Below, piece by piece: positions 46,704-56,190 of a stretch of 64,000 bases of DNA (position 1 is its first letter; the number at the start of each line of letters is the position of its first letter). Location of the stretch: NCBI GenBank assembly GCA_003162055.1, contig PMNA01000016.1:1-64000 (forward strand). Direction: 5' to 3'. Made by a program: the position numbers and the translations under genes. The notes beneath the pieces are model-generated. The model saw only the letters and a program-made list of their open reading frames with translations. It made no database searches and was not told the DNA's origin. Source of the stretch: Actinomycetota bacterium. GTDB taxonomy: Bacteria > Actinomycetota > Thermoleophilia > Gaiellales > Gaiellaceae.

Positions 46704-47105
46704 TTACACCCTGCGCCGTTTCTTCTGCCTGACGCCGTTGTGAGCCTGCGGCGTCACGTCTTTCACGGAGAGAATCTCCAGCCCGGCGGCCTGAAGCGAG
46801 CGAATGGCCGTCTCACGACCCGATCCCGGGCCCTTGACGAAGACTTCGACCTTCTGCAATCCGTGCTCCATGCCCTTGCGCGCGGCGGAGTCCGCCGTCA
46901 CCTGCGCCGCGAACGGCGTCGATTTACGCGACCCCTTGAAGCCCGCGGAGCCGGCCGATTCCCAGACGATAACGGCGCCCTCGCGATCGGTCAGCGCGAC
47001 GATCGTGTTGTTGAACGACGTCTTGATGTGCGCCTGGCCGATGGCGATGTTCTTCTTGACGCGGCGACGGGTACGACCGCGAGTCGGTTTTCTCGGAGGT
47101 GCCAA
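46704..47105 (-). CDS. rpsK: 30S ribosomal protein S11
   Basis: A 133-aa platform protein with a basic N-terminus and the signature around [19 protein letters not shown], ending [11 protein letters not shown]. It abuts rpsM with no gap. Confidence 0.97.
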   Translation of the reverse strand: MAPPRKPTRGRTRRRVKKNIAIGQAHIKTSFNNTIVALTDREGAVIVWESAGSAGFKGSRKSTPFAAQVTADSAARKGMEHGLQKVEVFVKGPGSGRETAIRSLQAAGLEILSVKDVTPQAHNGVRQKKRRRV

Positions 47106-47480
47106 CTATCTCCCCTTCTTGCCTTTGCCGATCAGCTTCTTCGGGCCTTTGCGAGTGCGTGCGTTCGTTTTCGTCCTCTGACCGTTCACCGGCAGGCCGC
47201 GGCGATGGCGGATCCCGCGATAGCAGGCGATCTCGATCAAACGCTTGATTGCCTGCTGTCGCTCGCGCCGCAAATCGCCCTCGACCTCGAGATTCTGATC
47301 GATGTAGTTGCGGAGCTTTGTGACTTCCTCGTCGGTGAGATCACGCACCTTGGTGTCGGGCGACAGCCCCAAGTCAGTGCAGATCTTGAGCGATGTCGAG
47401 CGCCCTACTCCGTAGATGTAGGTCAGCCCGACTTCAAGTCGTTTCTGATTCGGCAGGTTGACGCCAGCAATACGAGCCAT
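47106..47480 (-). CDS. rpsM: 30S ribosomal protein S13
   Basis: A 124-aa head protein. [22 protein letters not shown] starts it, [21 protein letters not shown] is the conserved basic motif, and a Lys/Gly tail follows. Normal length. Confidence 0.97.
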   Translation of the reverse strand: MARIAGVNLPNQKRLEVGLTYIYGVGRSTSLKICTDLGLSPDTKVRDLTDEEVTKLRNYIDQNLEVEGDLRRERQQAIKRLIEIACYRGIRHRRGLPVNGQRTKTNARTRKGPKKLIGKGKKGR

Positions 47481-47492
47481 CGACTAGTCCTC

Positions 47493-47606
47493 TTACCCTT
47501 GCCGCTGCTTGTGGCGTGGGTTGGAGCAGATCACCCTTACGACACCGTGACGCTTGACGACGCGGCAACGCTCACAAATCGGTTTTACGGAGGGACGAAC
47601 TTTCAT
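47493..47606 (-). CDS. rpmJ: 50S ribosomal protein L36
   Basis: A 37-aa zinc-binding large-subunit protein, [20 protein letters not shown] at the start and [11 protein letters not shown] at the end, with the C-x2-C, C and H zinc ligands of the C+ form. It lies between infA and rpsM, 12 bp before the latter. Confidence 0.96.
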   Translation of the reverse strand: MKVRPSVKPICERCRVVKRHGVVRVICSNPRHKQRQG

Positions 47607-47610
47607 TTTT

Positions 47611-47832
47611 TTACCTGTGTCTGTAGGTGATCCGGCCGCGTGTCAGGTCGTAAGGTGAGAGTTCGACCTTCACTTTGTCGCCGGGGAGGATTCGAATGTA
47701 GTGCTTGCGCATCTTCCCCGAGATGGTCGCAAGCACGCTGTGTCCGCCATCTATTTGCACCCGAAACATCGTGCTCGGGAGCGCTTCGACGACCTCGCCT
47801 TCGACCTCGATTTTCTCTTCGCTCTTCGCCAT
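47611..47832 (-). CDS. infA: Translation initiation factor IF-1
   Basis: A 73-aa single OB-fold that occupies the A site during initiation. [31 protein letters not shown] and LTRGRITYR are the classic elements. ATG 47832 is the standard start; the longer open frame upstream runs through a hairpin region and is not supported. Confidence 0.97.
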   Translation of the reverse strand: MAKSEEKIEVEGEVVEALPSTMFRVQIDGGHSVLATISGKMRKHYIRILPGDKVKVELSPYDLTRGRITYRHR

Positions 47833-47845
47833 CCTTCTCACGGAA

Positions 47846-47867
47846 ACCGCGCTCAACTGAGCGCGGT
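47846..47867 (-). promoter_or_regulatory. infA: Hairpin in the infA leader
   Basis: A 10-bp perfect stem, ACCGCGCTCA with TGAGCGCGGT, and a 2-nt gap ends 14 bp before the infA start. The 128-bp map-infA gap is the longest in this part of the operon, so this may be an internal attenuator or mRNA-processing site. A TACGAT box at 47918-47923 (minus strand) is a possible -10 of an internal promoter, without a good -35. Confidence 0.45.
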
Positions 47868-47960
47868 AATGCCTGCGGTACGCGCGCGCACTCGGACGCG
47901 CTGCGCCGCGGCTGGGAATCGTAGCAGCTACAGCCGTATTCTCGCACTCTTCGACCGTCG

Positions 47961-48749
47961 TCAACTCACCGAAAGCCCAGCTATTGCGGCTAAATCTACG
48001 TTCGGCGCGGCGGTGAGGATTCGCGGCCCGTTTTCGCTGACTGCAATCGAATGCTCAAAGTGCGCCGCCAACGAGCCGTCGACGGTCGAGATCGACCATT
48101 CATCCTCGTGCACGAAGACGTCCGGCGAACCGGCCGTGATCATCGGTTCGATCGCCAGCGTCATCCCCACTCTCAGCTCCGGCCCGCGCCCGGGCTCACC
48201 GTAGTTGGGGATTTGCGGATCCTCATGCATGACCCGGCCAACACCATGGCCGACGAGAGTGCGCACAACCGAAAAGCCCGCGCTCTCGGTCGTCGCCTGT
48301 ACGGCGTGCGAGATATCGCTGAGCTTGTTGCCGACCCTGGCCTGCTTGACTCCAGCCGCGAGCGCTGCGCTGCAGGTCTCGAGCAGCCTGCGTGCCGCCG
48401 GATCGATCTCTCCCACCGGGAAGGTGAAGGCGCCGTCGCCTACGAAGCCGTTCAGTGTCACACCGACGTCGACCGACAGAACGTCTCCTTCCGCGAGCGT
48501 ATAGCGGCCCGGAATGCCGTGTACGACCATCTCGTTCGGCGAGGCGCAGATCGAGGCCGGGTAACCGTGGTAGCCCATGAAGGTCGGCTCGGCGCCGTGC
48601 GAGCGAATGAACTCCTCGGCCAGAGCGTCGAGCTCGGCGGTAGTGACGCCCGGCGCGATCGCGGCGCCCAGCAAGGCCAACGTACGCGCTACGAGCTCGC
48701 CTGGCTTCGCCATCCGCTCGATCTCGGACGCCGACTTGCGAATAATCAT
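47961..48749 (-). CDS. map: Type I methionine aminopeptidase
   Basis: Removes the initiator Met co-translationally; two-metal enzyme. The 262-aa product has the ligands in [18 protein letters not shown] (two Asp), [11 protein letters not shown] (His) and IEPMIT (Glu), and the catalytic His in MVVHGIPG. There is no N-terminal zinc finger extension. ATG 48749 overlaps the adk stop by 4 bp. Confidence 0.97.
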   Translation of the reverse strand: MIIRKSASEIERMAKPGELVARTLALLGAAIAPGVTTAELDALAEEFIRSHGAEPTFMGYHGYPASICASPNEMVVHGIPGRYTLAEGDVLSVDVGVTLNGFVGDGAFTFPVGEIDPAARRLLETCSAALAAGVKQARVGNKLSDISHAVQATTESAGFSVVRTLVGHGVGRVMHEDPQIPNYGEPGRGPELRVGMTLAIEPMITAGSPDVFVHEDEWSISTVDGSLAAHFEHSIAVSENGPRILTAAPNVDLAAIAGLSVS

Positions 48750-49324
48750 TTGACGCCGTCGAGCACACGCTCGATCTCGGCAAACACCTCGTCCATACCG
48801 GGCGAGGAATCGACGGCGACGAGGATCCCCGTGTTGCGGTAGTAGTTGGAGAGCGGCTCGGTCTCGCGGCGATAAACAGCGAACCGATTCTTGATCACTT
48901 CGGGAGTGTCGTCGGCTCGGCCCTCATCGAGCGCGCGCCCGAGCATGCGCTTAACGGCCGTCTCCTCAGCGAGCTCTAGCTCGAGCACGATCTGGAGCGG
49001 GCGCTCGAGCTCGGCCAGGAGCGCGTCCAGCGCCTCGGCCTGAACGATCGTGCGCGGAAAGCCGTCGAGGACGAAACCGTTCTGGGCATCAGGCTGAGAC
49101 AGCCGCTCGCGGATGACCTCCACGATCAGCTCGTCGGAAACGAGCGCGCCGCTCTCGACTATCCCCTTCACCTTCTGACCCAGCTCCGAGCCTGCCGCGA
49201 TCGCCGCGCGCAGCATCTCGCCGGTCGAGATGTGCGGAATTCCGTGCGTCTCGGCGATGCGTACCGCCTGGGTGCCCTTGCCGGCGCCCGGGGCGCCCAG
49301 CATCACGATGCTCAGTTCACTCAT
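48746..49324 (-). CDS. adk: Adenylate kinase (short form)
   Basis: Interconverts ADP with ATP and AMP. The P-loop GAPGAGKGTQ lies at about 11-20. At 192 aa it has a short LID (RADDTPEVIKNRF) without the zinc-binding insert of long Gram-positive enzymes. It is coupled to secY upstream and map downstream by ATGA-type overlaps, as in many bacteria. Confidence 0.97.
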   Translation of the reverse strand: MSELSIVMLGAPGAGKGTQAVRIAETHGIPHISTGEMLRAAIAAGSELGQKVKGIVESGALVSDELIVEVIRERLSQPDAQNGFVLDGFPRTIVQAEALDALLAELERPLQIVLELELAEETAVKRMLGRALDEGRADDTPEVIKNRFAVYRRETEPLSNYYRNTGILVAVDSSPGMDEVFAEIERVLDGVK

Positions 49325-50574
49325 TTCAAGAACCCTTCATAGGAGCGCGCCATCATCTGCGATTCCATCTGGCGCATGGTGTCCAAGGCAACGCCGACGA
49401 CGATCAGGATCGAGGTTCCACCGAGAGCTCGTCGGCTGGACTGCGAGAAGCCGAAATACTTGATCACGAGCACCGGGAACACCGCGACCAGGGCGAGGAA
49501 GAGCGAGCCTGGGAAAGTAAGGCGCGTCATCACGCGATCGAAGTACTGCGCTGTCGGCGGGCCGGGCCGGATACCTGGCACGTAGCCGCCGTTCTTGCGT
49601 AGGTTGTCGGCCTGGTCGACCGGGTTGAACTGCACGGCCGTATAGAAAAAGGTGAAGCCGATGATCAGCAGCGCCTCGAGGCTGAGATAGAGGTCGCTCG
49701 TAGCCTGGAAGTGCGTATTTATAAAGTGCGATGTGTTCGGGAAGAAGAGTGCGATTGTGGGCGGGAAGGACATGATCGCCGCAGCGAAGATGACCGGGAT
49801 CACGCCGGCCATGTTCACGCGCAGCGGCATGTAGGTCGCGCCGCCAGAGGTCATACGACGGCCGACTACACGCTTCGCGTACTGGATCGGGATCTTGCGC
49901 TGTCCCTCCTGCACGTAGACGACAGCCACGATCACACCGAGCACCAGCAGCGGGAAGAAGAGCCGCTCGCTGGAGGTGCCGTTGAGCCAGACCTGAAGTC
50001 CTCCGTACAGGCCGTCGATGATCGAGGCGAACACGAGCAGCGAGATGCCGTTGCCAACGCCTCGCTTGGTGATCAGCTCGCCGAGCCACATCAGCAGCAT
50101 GGAGCCCGACGTGAGCGTGAGGATGATCAGCAGGTAGCGGCCCATGTTCCCGGGCAGGTCGCCTTGGCGATGGAAGAGATACGTCCAGCCTATTGCCTGA
50201 ATCAGCGAAAGAGCGACGGTGAAATAGCGCGTGTACTGGGTGATCTTCGCCTGCCCGGACTCACCCTCTTTCTGGATCCGCTCCAGCTGGGGTACGGCCG
50301 CAGTCATCAGCTGCAGGATGATCGAGGCCGTGATGTAGGGCATGATCCCGAGCGCGAAGAGCGAGAACTTCGAGAGCGCCCCGCCCGAGAACATGTTGAT
50401 CAGGCTGATTACGGTGCCACCCTGGTTCTGGAAGGCGTCCTTGATCTTGCTGGAGTCGACGCCGGGGGCCGGCATCCAGCAGCCAAGCCGGTAAAGCGCA
50501 AGGATCAGCGCCGTGAAGAGAACGCGCTTACGAAGCTCACGAACCTTCCAGGCATTGGTGAGCCAGGAGAGCAT
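49321..50574 (-). CDS. secY: Preprotein translocase subunit SecY
   Basis: The ten-helix channel of the Sec system. The 417-aa protein shows the plug/first helix region, GIMPYITASIILQL, the TSGSMLLMWLGELIT segment, and the C-terminal GTSILIVVGVALDTMRQMESQ. It lies at the end of the spc operon, before adk. Confidence 0.98.
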   Translation of the reverse strand: MLSWLTNAWKVRELRKRVLFTALILALYRLGCWMPAPGVDSSKIKDAFQNQGGTVISLINMFSGGALSKFSLFALGIMPYITASIILQLMTAAVPQLERIQKEGESGQAKITQYTRYFTVALSLIQAIGWTYLFHRQGDLPGNMGRYLLIILTLTSGSMLLMWLGELITKRGVGNGISLLVFASIIDGLYGGLQVWLNGTSSERLFFPLLVLGVIVAVVYVQEGQRKIPIQYAKRVVGRRMTSGGATYMPLRVNMAGVIPVIFAAAIMSFPPTIALFFPNTSHFINTHFQATSDLYLSLEALLIIGFTFFYTAVQFNPVDQADNLRKNGGYVPGIRPGPPTAQYFDRVMTRLTFPGSLFLALVAVFPVLVIKYFGFSQSSRRALGGTSILIVVGVALDTMRQMESQMMARSYEGFLK

Positions 50575-50583
50575 GGGTCCTCG

Positions 50584-51165
50584 CTACTCCTCCGGCTCGT
50601 CGGCCGGAGCCTCGGCCGGAGCTTTCTCTTCACTCGGCGCGGGCTTCGCCTTGGCGCGCTTCTTGTGCGAGGTCTTGACAACCGACTCGCGCAGGCACAC
50701 GACCTTGCCACCCGCCTTCTCGATCTTCTCCTTCGCGCCGGCCGAGAAACGGTGCGCCGTGACGGTCAGCTTCTTCGTCAGCTCACCGTCGCCCAGCACC
50801 TTGATGTCGACGCGGTTGTTCGAGACGAGCCCCTCTGCGAGCATCAGCTCGGGGGTCACATCGCTTCCGGCGTCAAAACGCTCGAGATCGCGAACGTTGA
50901 CCGGCTGAGTCTCGGTGCGGAAGGGACCAACGGGCATGGCGTCCTTCGACGTCGAGCCGCGCAGCTTGGGCAGGCGCATCGCCAGCGGCATCTGCCCGCC
51001 CTCGAAGCCCGCGCGCATCTTGTGCGAGCCGGCGCGGGACTTCTGCCCCTTGAGTCCGCGGCCTGAGTAGCGCCCCTTTCCGGAGCCTTGGCCGCGCCCG
51101 ACTCGCTTGCGCGACTTGCGCGACTGGGCCGGAGAAAGATTCGAGAGGTTCAGCTCGGCTGTCAT
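50584..51165 (-). CDS. rplO: 50S ribosomal protein L15 with an acidic tail
   Basis: A 193-aa protein. The normal L15 part (about 1-150; KRVGRGQGSGKGRYSGRGLKG) is followed by about 40 residues beginning HKKRAKAKPAPSEE and ending in an Ala/Pro/Glu-rich run. ATG 51165 overlaps the rpmD stop by 4 bp and is preferred to the long upstream frame. Confidence 0.95.
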   Translation of the reverse strand: MTAELNLSNLSPAQSRKSRKRVGRGQGSGKGRYSGRGLKGQKSRAGSHKMRAGFEGGQMPLAMRLPKLRGSTSKDAMPVGPFRTETQPVNVRDLERFDAGSDVTPELMLAEGLVSNNRVDIKVLGDGELTKKLTVTAHRFSAGAKEKIEKAGGKVVCLRESVVKTSHKKRAKAKPAPSEEKAPAEAPADEPEE

Positions 51166-51344
51166 CGCGCTTTCTCGACTTTCACGAGGTGGCTGACCTT
51201 TTGGAGCATGCCTGTCAGCACCGGGCTCTCCTCGTGCTCGACCGAGCGGCCGATGCGTGTGAGTCCGAGCGCGCGCATCGTCCCGCGGTGCCGGGGGCTC
51301 TGAGTGATGACGCTTCCAGTCTGGGTGATGCGCAGACGAGCCAT
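51162..51344 (-). CDS. rpmD: 50S ribosomal protein L30
   Basis: A 60-aa protein, [11 protein letters not shown] at the start and ALGLTRIGRSVEHEE in the middle, typical of L30. It starts one base into the rpsE stop and is coupled to rplO. Confidence 0.96.
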   Translation of the reverse strand: MARLRITQTGSVITQSPRHRGTMRALGLTRIGRSVEHEESPVLTGMLQKVSHLVKVEKAR

Positions 51345-51883
51345 CAGACAGATGCCTCCGTCGTCTTGGCGGGCTTTCGCAGTGGCAGCACGTCGGCGAT
51401 GGACTTGCCGCGAATGCGCGCCACGTCTTCCGGGCGACGCAGGCTCTTGAGAGCATTGACCGTCGCCTTGGCCATGTTGATCGGATTGGTCGTGCCTAGG
51501 CTCTTGGCGAGGATGTCGTGAATTCCGGCCAGCTCGAGCACCGCTCGCACGCCACCACCGGCGATGACGCCGGTACCTTCGCTGGCGGGCCTGAGCATCA
51601 CGCGCGCCGCATCGAACCTTCCGATCGTCCCGTGCGTGATCGTGGTGTTGTGCTTGGGCACGGTGAAGATGTTCTTCTTGGCGTCCTCGACCGCCTTGGT
51701 GATCGCCAGCGGAACCTCGCGCGCCTTCCCGTACCCGACGCCAACTCGGTCGATTTCGTCGCCGATTGCCACCAGTGCGGTGAAGGAGAAACGCCGGCCG
51801 CCCTTCACGACCTTGGCGACACGGTTGATCTCGATCACGCGCTCTTTCAGCTCACGCGGCTCGGATGTCTCTACGTTTCTCAA
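51344..51883 (-). CDS. rpsE: 30S ribosomal protein S5 (TTG start)
   Basis: A 179-aa decoding-fidelity protein. [20 protein letters not shown] and [19 protein letters not shown] are its signature segments. The frame is open upstream through rplR, but the SD GGAGG 9-10 nt before TTG 51883 and the TTGA overlap with the rplR stop fix the start. Confidence 0.95.
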   Translation of the reverse strand: MRNVETSEPRELKERVIEINRVAKVVKGGRRFSFTALVAIGDEIDRVGVGYGKAREVPLAITKAVEDAKKNIFTVPKHNTTITHGTIGRFDAARVMLRPASEGTGVIAGGGVRAVLELAGIHDILAKSLGTTNPINMAKATVNALKSLRRPEDVARIRGKSIADVLPLRKPAKTTEASV

Positions 51884-52236
51884 AACTTGAGTCCTCCTTC
51901 GCGCGCCGCTTCCGCGAGCGCCTTGACACGACCGTGGTAGAGGTAACCGGCGCGATCGAAGACGCAGGTCGCGACCCCGGCCTTGCTCGCGCTCGCCGCC
52001 AGGCGCTTGCCAACCTCGGACGCCTGAGCGGTCTTGTTGCCCTTGAAACTCTTCGGCAGGCTCTTCCAGGTCGCCGAGGCGAGCGTACGACCGCTCTCGT
52101 CGTCCACGAGCTGGGCGGAGATGCCCCGATTGGAACGGAAGACGGCCAGGCGCGGCCGCTCGGCCGTTCCGGCGACTTTGCTGCGCACGCGCCGATGGCG
52201 GCGAATGCGGGCTTCGCGTGGAGTGAGAGTGCTCAT
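51880..52236 (-). CDS. rplR: 50S ribosomal protein L18
   Basis: A 118-aa 5S rRNA-binding protein with [20 protein letters not shown] and [21 protein letters not shown]. It overlaps rpsE by 4 bp and rplF by 4 bp. Confidence 0.97.
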   Translation of the reverse strand: MSTLTPREARIRRHRRVRSKVAGTAERPRLAVFRSNRGISAQLVDDESGRTLASATWKSLPKSFKGNKTAQASEVGKRLAASASKAGVATCVFDRAGYLYHGRVKALAEAAREGGLKF

Positions 52237-52766
52237 GCCCTCTTGCCAACCTTCCGGCGCACGTACTCGCCGCTATAGCGAATGCCCTTGCCCTTGTAGG
52301 GCTCGGGCGGGCGCACGGCGCGAATCTCGGCCGCGGTCTGCCCCACCATCTGCTTGTCGGTGCCCTTGACGATGATCTGCGTCGGGACGGGGATTTCGAA
52401 GTCGATTCCGTCGCGCGGCTTGATCAAGACAGGGTGCGAGAAACCGACGGCGAGCTCGAGGTCTTTCCCCTTGAGCGTCGCGCGGTAGCCGACGCCCTGA
52501 ATCTCGAGCTGCTTGGAAAAGCCCTTTTCGACTCCCTCGACCATGTTCGCGACGAGCGTCCGGGTGAGGCCGTGCAGGGCTCGATCGTCACCGCGGTCGG
52601 TCGGCCTGGTCACGATGACCTGGCCTTCCTCCTGCTCGATCTTCATCCGCTGCGGTACGACCTGCGAGAGGGTGCCCAGCGGACCCTTCACCTCAACGCG
52701 CCCAGGCGCGATCGTGACGGTCACTCCGCTCGGCACTTCAATCGGTTTTCTGCCAATACGACTCAC
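52233..52766 (-). CDS. rplF: 50S ribosomal protein L6
   Basis: A 177-aa two-domain protein. [17 protein letters not shown] begins it, and [19 protein letters not shown] is the conserved end signature. Normal length. Confidence 0.98.
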   Translation of the reverse strand: MSRIGRKPIEVPSGVTVTIAPGRVEVKGPLGTLSQVVPQRMKIEQEEGQVIVTRPTDRGDDRALHGLTRTLVANMVEGVEKGFSKQLEIQGVGYRATLKGKDLELAVGFSHPVLIKPRDGIDFEIPVPTQIIVKGTDKQMVGQTAAEIRAVRPPEPYKGKGIRYSGEYVRRKVGKRA

Positions 52767-52819
52767 GTCAGTAAACGTCCTTCATTCGCCGGCGATAAGC
52801 GCCGGACTCTCGTCGGTTC

Positions 52820-53215
52820 TCACCAAACAAAACAGATGACCTCGCCTCCGATGCCTTCCTCTTGAGCGCGTCGGCTCGTGATGAGGCCCTTGGAGGTGGA
52901 AAGAATAGCGGTGCCCATGCCGCCAAGCACGCGTGGCAGTCGATCGCCCTTGGCATATATACGGCGCCCGGGACGCGAGACACGGCGCAGGCCGCTGATG
53001 ACCCGTTCGCGGTTGCTCCCGAACTTGAGCTGGATGACCAGCGAGTCGAAGCTTTCGCCCTTCTCGATATGAAGGTCGCGAACGTAACCCTCTTCGACGA
53101 GGATGCGCGCAATCGACTCCTTGATGCGCGAGGTCGGCATGCGTACCTCTTCCTGCAGCGCCTTGTTGGCGTTGCGGATACGGGTGAGCATGTCGGCTAT
53201 TGGATCGGTCTGCAC
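52820..53215 (-). CDS. rpsH: 30S ribosomal protein S8
   Basis: A 131-aa central-domain 16S-binding protein. [19 protein letters not shown] begins it, and [20 protein letters not shown] is the C-terminal motif. In other bacteria S8 autoregulates the spc operon; no leader target was identified. Confidence 0.97.
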   Translation of the reverse strand: MQTDPIADMLTRIRNANKALQEEVRMPTSRIKESIARILVEEGYVRDLHIEKGESFDSLVIQLKFGSNRERVISGLRRVSRPGRRIYAKGDRLPRVLGGMGTAILSTSKGLITSRRAQEEGIGGEVICFVW

Positions 53216-53227
53216 GGTCGCACCCTC

Positions 53228-53413
53228 CTACCAGGAGCTCTTGGTCATCCCAGGAATGACACCCTCGTGAGCAAGCTCGCGCAAACAGATGCGGCAGAGC
53301 TTGAATTTCCGGAAAACCGCGCGCGGTCGGCCGCAGCGCTGGCAGCGCGAGTACCTACGCGTGCTGAAGCGGTGTGACCTGGCTTGCTTGACTACTAGTG
53401 ACTTCTTAGCCAC
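53228..53413 (-). CDS. rpsZ: 30S ribosomal protein S14, zinc type
   Basis: A 61-aa C+ S14, with zinc ligands CQRCG and CRICL, starting [13 protein letters not shown] 53413 lies just inside the rplE 3' end (8-bp overlap). The short zinc form is typical of actinobacteria and other Gram-positives. Confidence 0.95.
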   Translation of the reverse strand: MAKKSLVVKQARSHRFSTRRYSRCQRCGRPRAVFRKFKLCRICLRELAHEGVIPGMTKSSW

Positions 53414-53990
53414 GTTCCCTTCTTTCTGTGGCGAATGGCAGGCCGAGCCCCCGCAGGAGCGCCAGCGACGTTTCGTCGCTTTCGGCCGTGGTCGTAATCG
53501 TGACGTCGAGCCCCCGGACCTGAGTGACGTCGTCGTAGTTGATCTCGGGGAAAATGATTTGCTCGCGGACGCCGAGCGAGTAGTTACCGCGACCGTCGAA
53601 CGAACCCGGGTCAAGCCCGCGGAAATCGCGAATACGCGGCAGCGCCACCGAGACGAGTCGGTCGAGGAACTCGTACATGCGTGCTCCGCGCAGCGTCACC
53701 CTGGCGCCGACGGGCATGCCCTCGCGCAGCTTGAAGGCTGCGATCGACTTGCGCGCGCGCCGCATCTGAGGATGCTGACCGGCGATGATGGTCAGCTCTT
53801 CGATCGCCGAGTCGAGCACCTTCATGTCGGTCTTGGCTTCGCCAACACCCATGTTGAGCGTGATCTTCGTCAGCCGGGGCACCTGCATGATCGAGCTCAA
53901 GCCCAGCTCGTCTTTGAGCCGCGGGCGAAGCTCGCTCTCGTAGCGCTCCTTGAGCCGGGGCCTCGGGATGTCGGTCTTCTTCGGGCTCAC
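53406..53990 (-). CDS. rplE: 50S ribosomal protein L5
   Basis: A 194-aa 5S rRNA-binding protein, with [18 protein letters not shown] and the [21 protein letters not shown] segment. GTG 53990 (VSPKKTD) overlaps the rplX stop and is chosen over the longer frame. Confidence 0.96.
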   Translation of the reverse strand: MSPKKTDIPRPRLKERYESELRPRLKDELGLSSIMQVPRLTKITLNMGVGEAKTDMKVLDSAIEELTIIAGQHPQMRRARKSIAAFKLREGMPVGARVTLRGARMYEFLDRLVSVALPRIRDFRGLDPGSFDGRGNYSLGVREQIIFPEINYDDVTQVRGLDVTITTTAESDETSLALLRGLGLPFATERRERG

Positions 53991-54358
53991 TTGTCCAGCT
54001 CCTGACCGCATTCTTCGCGCCGACATACGCGCACCTTGCGCACCTCGCCATGGCGCTCTACGACCTTCACGCCGACCCGGGTCGTCTGGTTGCAGACGGG
54101 GCAGACGAGCATCACGTTCGACACGTCGAGTGGAGCCGGTTTCTCGATGATCCCGCCGGGCACGACTTGTGGGCTGCCCATGCGGCTGGCGTTCTTCATC
54201 GCCCGTGGCCGGGTGTGGCGCTTGATCTGATTCAGGTTCTCGACGACGACGCGGTGCTCACGCGGGCGCGCTTCGATCACGCGTCCCTGCTTGCCCTTGT
54301 CCTTACCACTCAGGATCTCGACCAGGTCGCCCTTCTTGATTTTTAGCTTGACGGTCAT
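53987..54358 (-). CDS. rplX: 50S ribosomal protein L24 with a cysteine-rich end
   Basis: A 123-aa KOW-domain protein. [20 protein letters not shown] is the KOW region, and the C-terminus adds CPVCNQ and CRREECG, a likely zinc site. ATG 54358 overlaps the rplN stop by one base; a GTG one codon earlier is possible. Confidence 0.96.
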   Translation of the reverse strand: MTVKLKIKKGDLVEILSGKDKGKQGRVIEARPREHRVVVENLNQIKRHTRPRAMKNASRMGSPQVVPGGIIEKPAPLDVSNVMLVCPVCNQTTRVGVKVVERHGEVRKVRVCRREECGQELDK

Positions 54359-54726
54359 CACAACACCTCTGGTGCCAGGGAGACGATCTTCATGAAGTTC
54401 CTCTCGCGCAGCTCGCGGGCGACGGGGCCGAAGATGCGAGTTCCGCGCGGGTTGCGCTGGTTGTCGATGATCACGGCCGCGTTCTCGTCGAAAGCGATCT
54501 GGGTGCCGTCTTCGCGGGCGTAGGCCTTCTTGGTGCGCACGACGACGGCCCGGACGACATCACCTTTCTTGACCTGACCCTGCGGCGTTGCCGACTTGAC
54601 GGTAGCGACGATGATATCGCCCACGCGGGCGTAGCGACGGTGCGAGCCGCCCATGACGCGAATGCAGAGAAGCTCGCGCGCACCGGAGTTATCGGCCACG
54701 CGAAGACGCGACTCCTGCTGAATCAT
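54358..54726 (-). CDS. rplN: 50S ribosomal protein L14
   Basis: A 122-aa protein, starting [19 protein letters not shown] and carrying [13 protein letters not shown]. Family length is exactly normal. The longer open frame upstream is shadow. Confidence 0.98.
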   Translation of the reverse strand: MIQQESRLRVADNSGARELLCIRVMGGSHRRYARVGDIIVATVKSATPQGQVKKGDVVRAVVVRTKKAYAREDGTQIAFDENAAVIIDNQRNPRGTRIFGPVARELRERNFMKIVSLAPEVL

Positions 54727-54742
54727 CTGGTCGCCTCCGTTC

Positions 54743-55567
54743 TCACTTTGCGACCTCCACGATCTCCACGACACGCCAGAACTTGGTGGCCGAAAGAGGG
54801 CGCGTCCCGACGATGCGAACGATGTCGCCGACCTTGGCCGCGTTCTCCTCATCGTGAGCGTGATACTTCTTCGAGCGGCGCACTACCTTGCGATATTTAG
54901 TGTGCGCCTTGAGCGTATCGACCTTGACGACGACCGTCTTGTCCATCGCCGCAGAGACGACCACGCCTCGGCGTTCCTGGCGACTTCCGCGCTCTGTCTC
55001 CGGCTTGGGTAGTCGAACGAGCGGCTTGCGAACGCCTTTCTTGGCCGTTTTCGCGGCTCGTACCTTCGCCGGACGTTGACGGCGCTCGCTGCGAGGAATA
55101 TGACGGCGAGGGCGAGGGCGCTTGGCCGGCTGCTCGGGTGCAACCTCTGGTTCGGGCGCAGCCTCGGCTTTTGGCGCGTCCGGCGCAGCCTCGGCTGCCG
55201 GTGCTTCCGGTGCTGCTTCGGCCTCGGGCGTTACTTCGGCTTCGGCCTCGGGCGTCGCTTCGGCCTCCGGTGTTTGCGGCTCGGCCTCAGGCGTTACTTC
55301 GGCGTCAGCTTCCGGTGCCGCTTCGGCCTCGGGCGTCGCTTCGGCTTCGGCCTCGGGCGTTACTTCGGCCTCAGGCGTTACTTCGGCGTCAGCTTCCGGT
55401 GCCGCTTCGGCCTCGGGCGTTACTTCGGCTTCGGCCTCCGGCGTCGCTTCGGCCTCCGGTGTTTCCGGCTCGGCCTCAGGCGTAACCTCCGCAGCCTGCT
55501 CGTTCACCTCGGCTGCGGCCTCGGCCTCGACCTTGTCTTCACTCGAATTGCTCTTGTTCTCTGCCAT
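54743..55567 (-). CDS. rpsQ: 30S ribosomal protein S17 with a 195-residue N-terminal extension
   Basis: S17 is normally about 80-90 aa; this one is 274. The last 79 residues are a standard S17 OB fold ([35 protein letters not shown]). Before it lie an acidic Glu/Ala/Pro/Thr-rich repeat (about 25-147, units such as TPEAEAEV and APEADAEV) and then a basic linker (about 149-188). One 63-residue block is duplicated. The frame has no break and begins with a good ATG after rpmC, so the extension is probably translated. Its role is unknown. Confidence 0.93.
   Translation of the reverse strand: MAENKSNSSEDKVEAEAAAEVNEQAAEVTPEAEPETPEAEATPEAEAEVTPEAEAAPEADAEVTPEAEVTPEAEAEATPEAEAAPEADAEVTPEAEPQTPEAEATPEAEAEVTPEAEAAPEAPAAEAAPDAPKAEAAPEPEVAPEQPAKRPRPRRHIPRSERRQRPAKVRAAKTAKKGVRKPLVRLPKPETERGSRQERRGVVVSAAMDKTVVVKVDTLKAHTKYRKVVRRSKKYHAHDEENAAKVGDIVRIVGTRPLSATKFWRVVEIVEVAK
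55124..55500. repeat. Imperfect tandem repeats encoding the acidic S17 extension
   Basis: GCTTCGG/GCCTCGG-type repeats, plus a 189-bp (63-codon) near-identical duplication: the stretch starting near 55262 matches the one starting near 55451. Unit lengths are multiples of three, so the frame is kept. Confidence 0.85.
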
Positions 55568-55571
55568 CTAC

Positions 55572-55775
55572 TTACTGCCTCTCCGGCGCCGCCTGGCGCT
55601 CAGCGCGAATCGTGATGATGCGCGCGATATCACGCTTCGCGAGCGTAATCCGAGCCGGGTTCTCCAGCGCACCCGTCACGGACTGGAAGCGGAGATTGAA
55701 GAGCTCCTGGCGCGTGTCGATCAACTTCTGCTCCAGCTCCGCGTCGCTCAGCTCGCGTATTTCCTTAGCTTTCAT
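55572..55775 (-). CDS. rpmC: 50S ribosomal protein L29
   Basis: A 67-aa helical protein near the exit tunnel. [18 protein letters not shown] and [16 protein letters not shown] are typical. It overlaps the rplP end by 11 bp. Confidence 0.97.
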   Translation of the reverse strand: MKAKEIRELSDAELEQKLIDTRQELFNLRFQSVTGALENPARITLAKRDIARIITIRAERQAAPERQ

Positions 55776-56190
55776 ACGGACCACTCTCCCGCGCGACGAT
55801 CTTCGTCTTGACGGAAAGCTTCTGGCCCGCCAGACGCAGCGCATCTTTCGCAAGCGGCTCGTCAACTCCAGCCAGCTCGAACATGACCCGCCCGGGCTTG
55901 ATCACGGCGACCCATCCCTCAGGCGACCCTTTGCCCTTGCCCATGCGCGTCTCGGCCGGCTTCTTGGTGTAGGTCTTGTCTGGGAAGACGTTGATCCAGA
56001 CCTTGCCGCCGCGCTTGATCTTACGTGTCATAGCGATACGGGCAGCTTCGATCTGCCGGTTGGTGATCCAGCCGGCGTCGAGCGCCTTGAGCCCGAAGTC
56101 GCCGAACTGCACGGTCGTCTGGCCTTTGGAATAGCCACGACGCCGCCCACGGTGCATCTTGCGAAACTTGGTTTTGCGCGGAAGCAGCAT
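55765..56190 (-). CDS. rplP: 50S ribosomal protein L16
   Basis: A 141-aa protein, [19 protein letters not shown] at the start and [19 protein letters not shown] in the middle. Its ATG shares one base with the rpsC stop (TAATG). Confidence 0.98.
   Translation of the reverse strand: MLLPRKTKFRKMHRGRRRGYSKGQTTVQFGDFGLKALDAGWITNRQIEAARIAMTRKIKRGGKVWINVFPDKTYTKKPAETRMGKGKGSPEGWVAVIKPGRVMFELAGVDEPLAKDALRLAGQKLSVKTKIVARESGPYES

Noticed and set aside
52860-53377. + strand frames over rpsH and rplE
   Set aside because: Antisense shadows within the contiguous minus-strand ribosomal operon.
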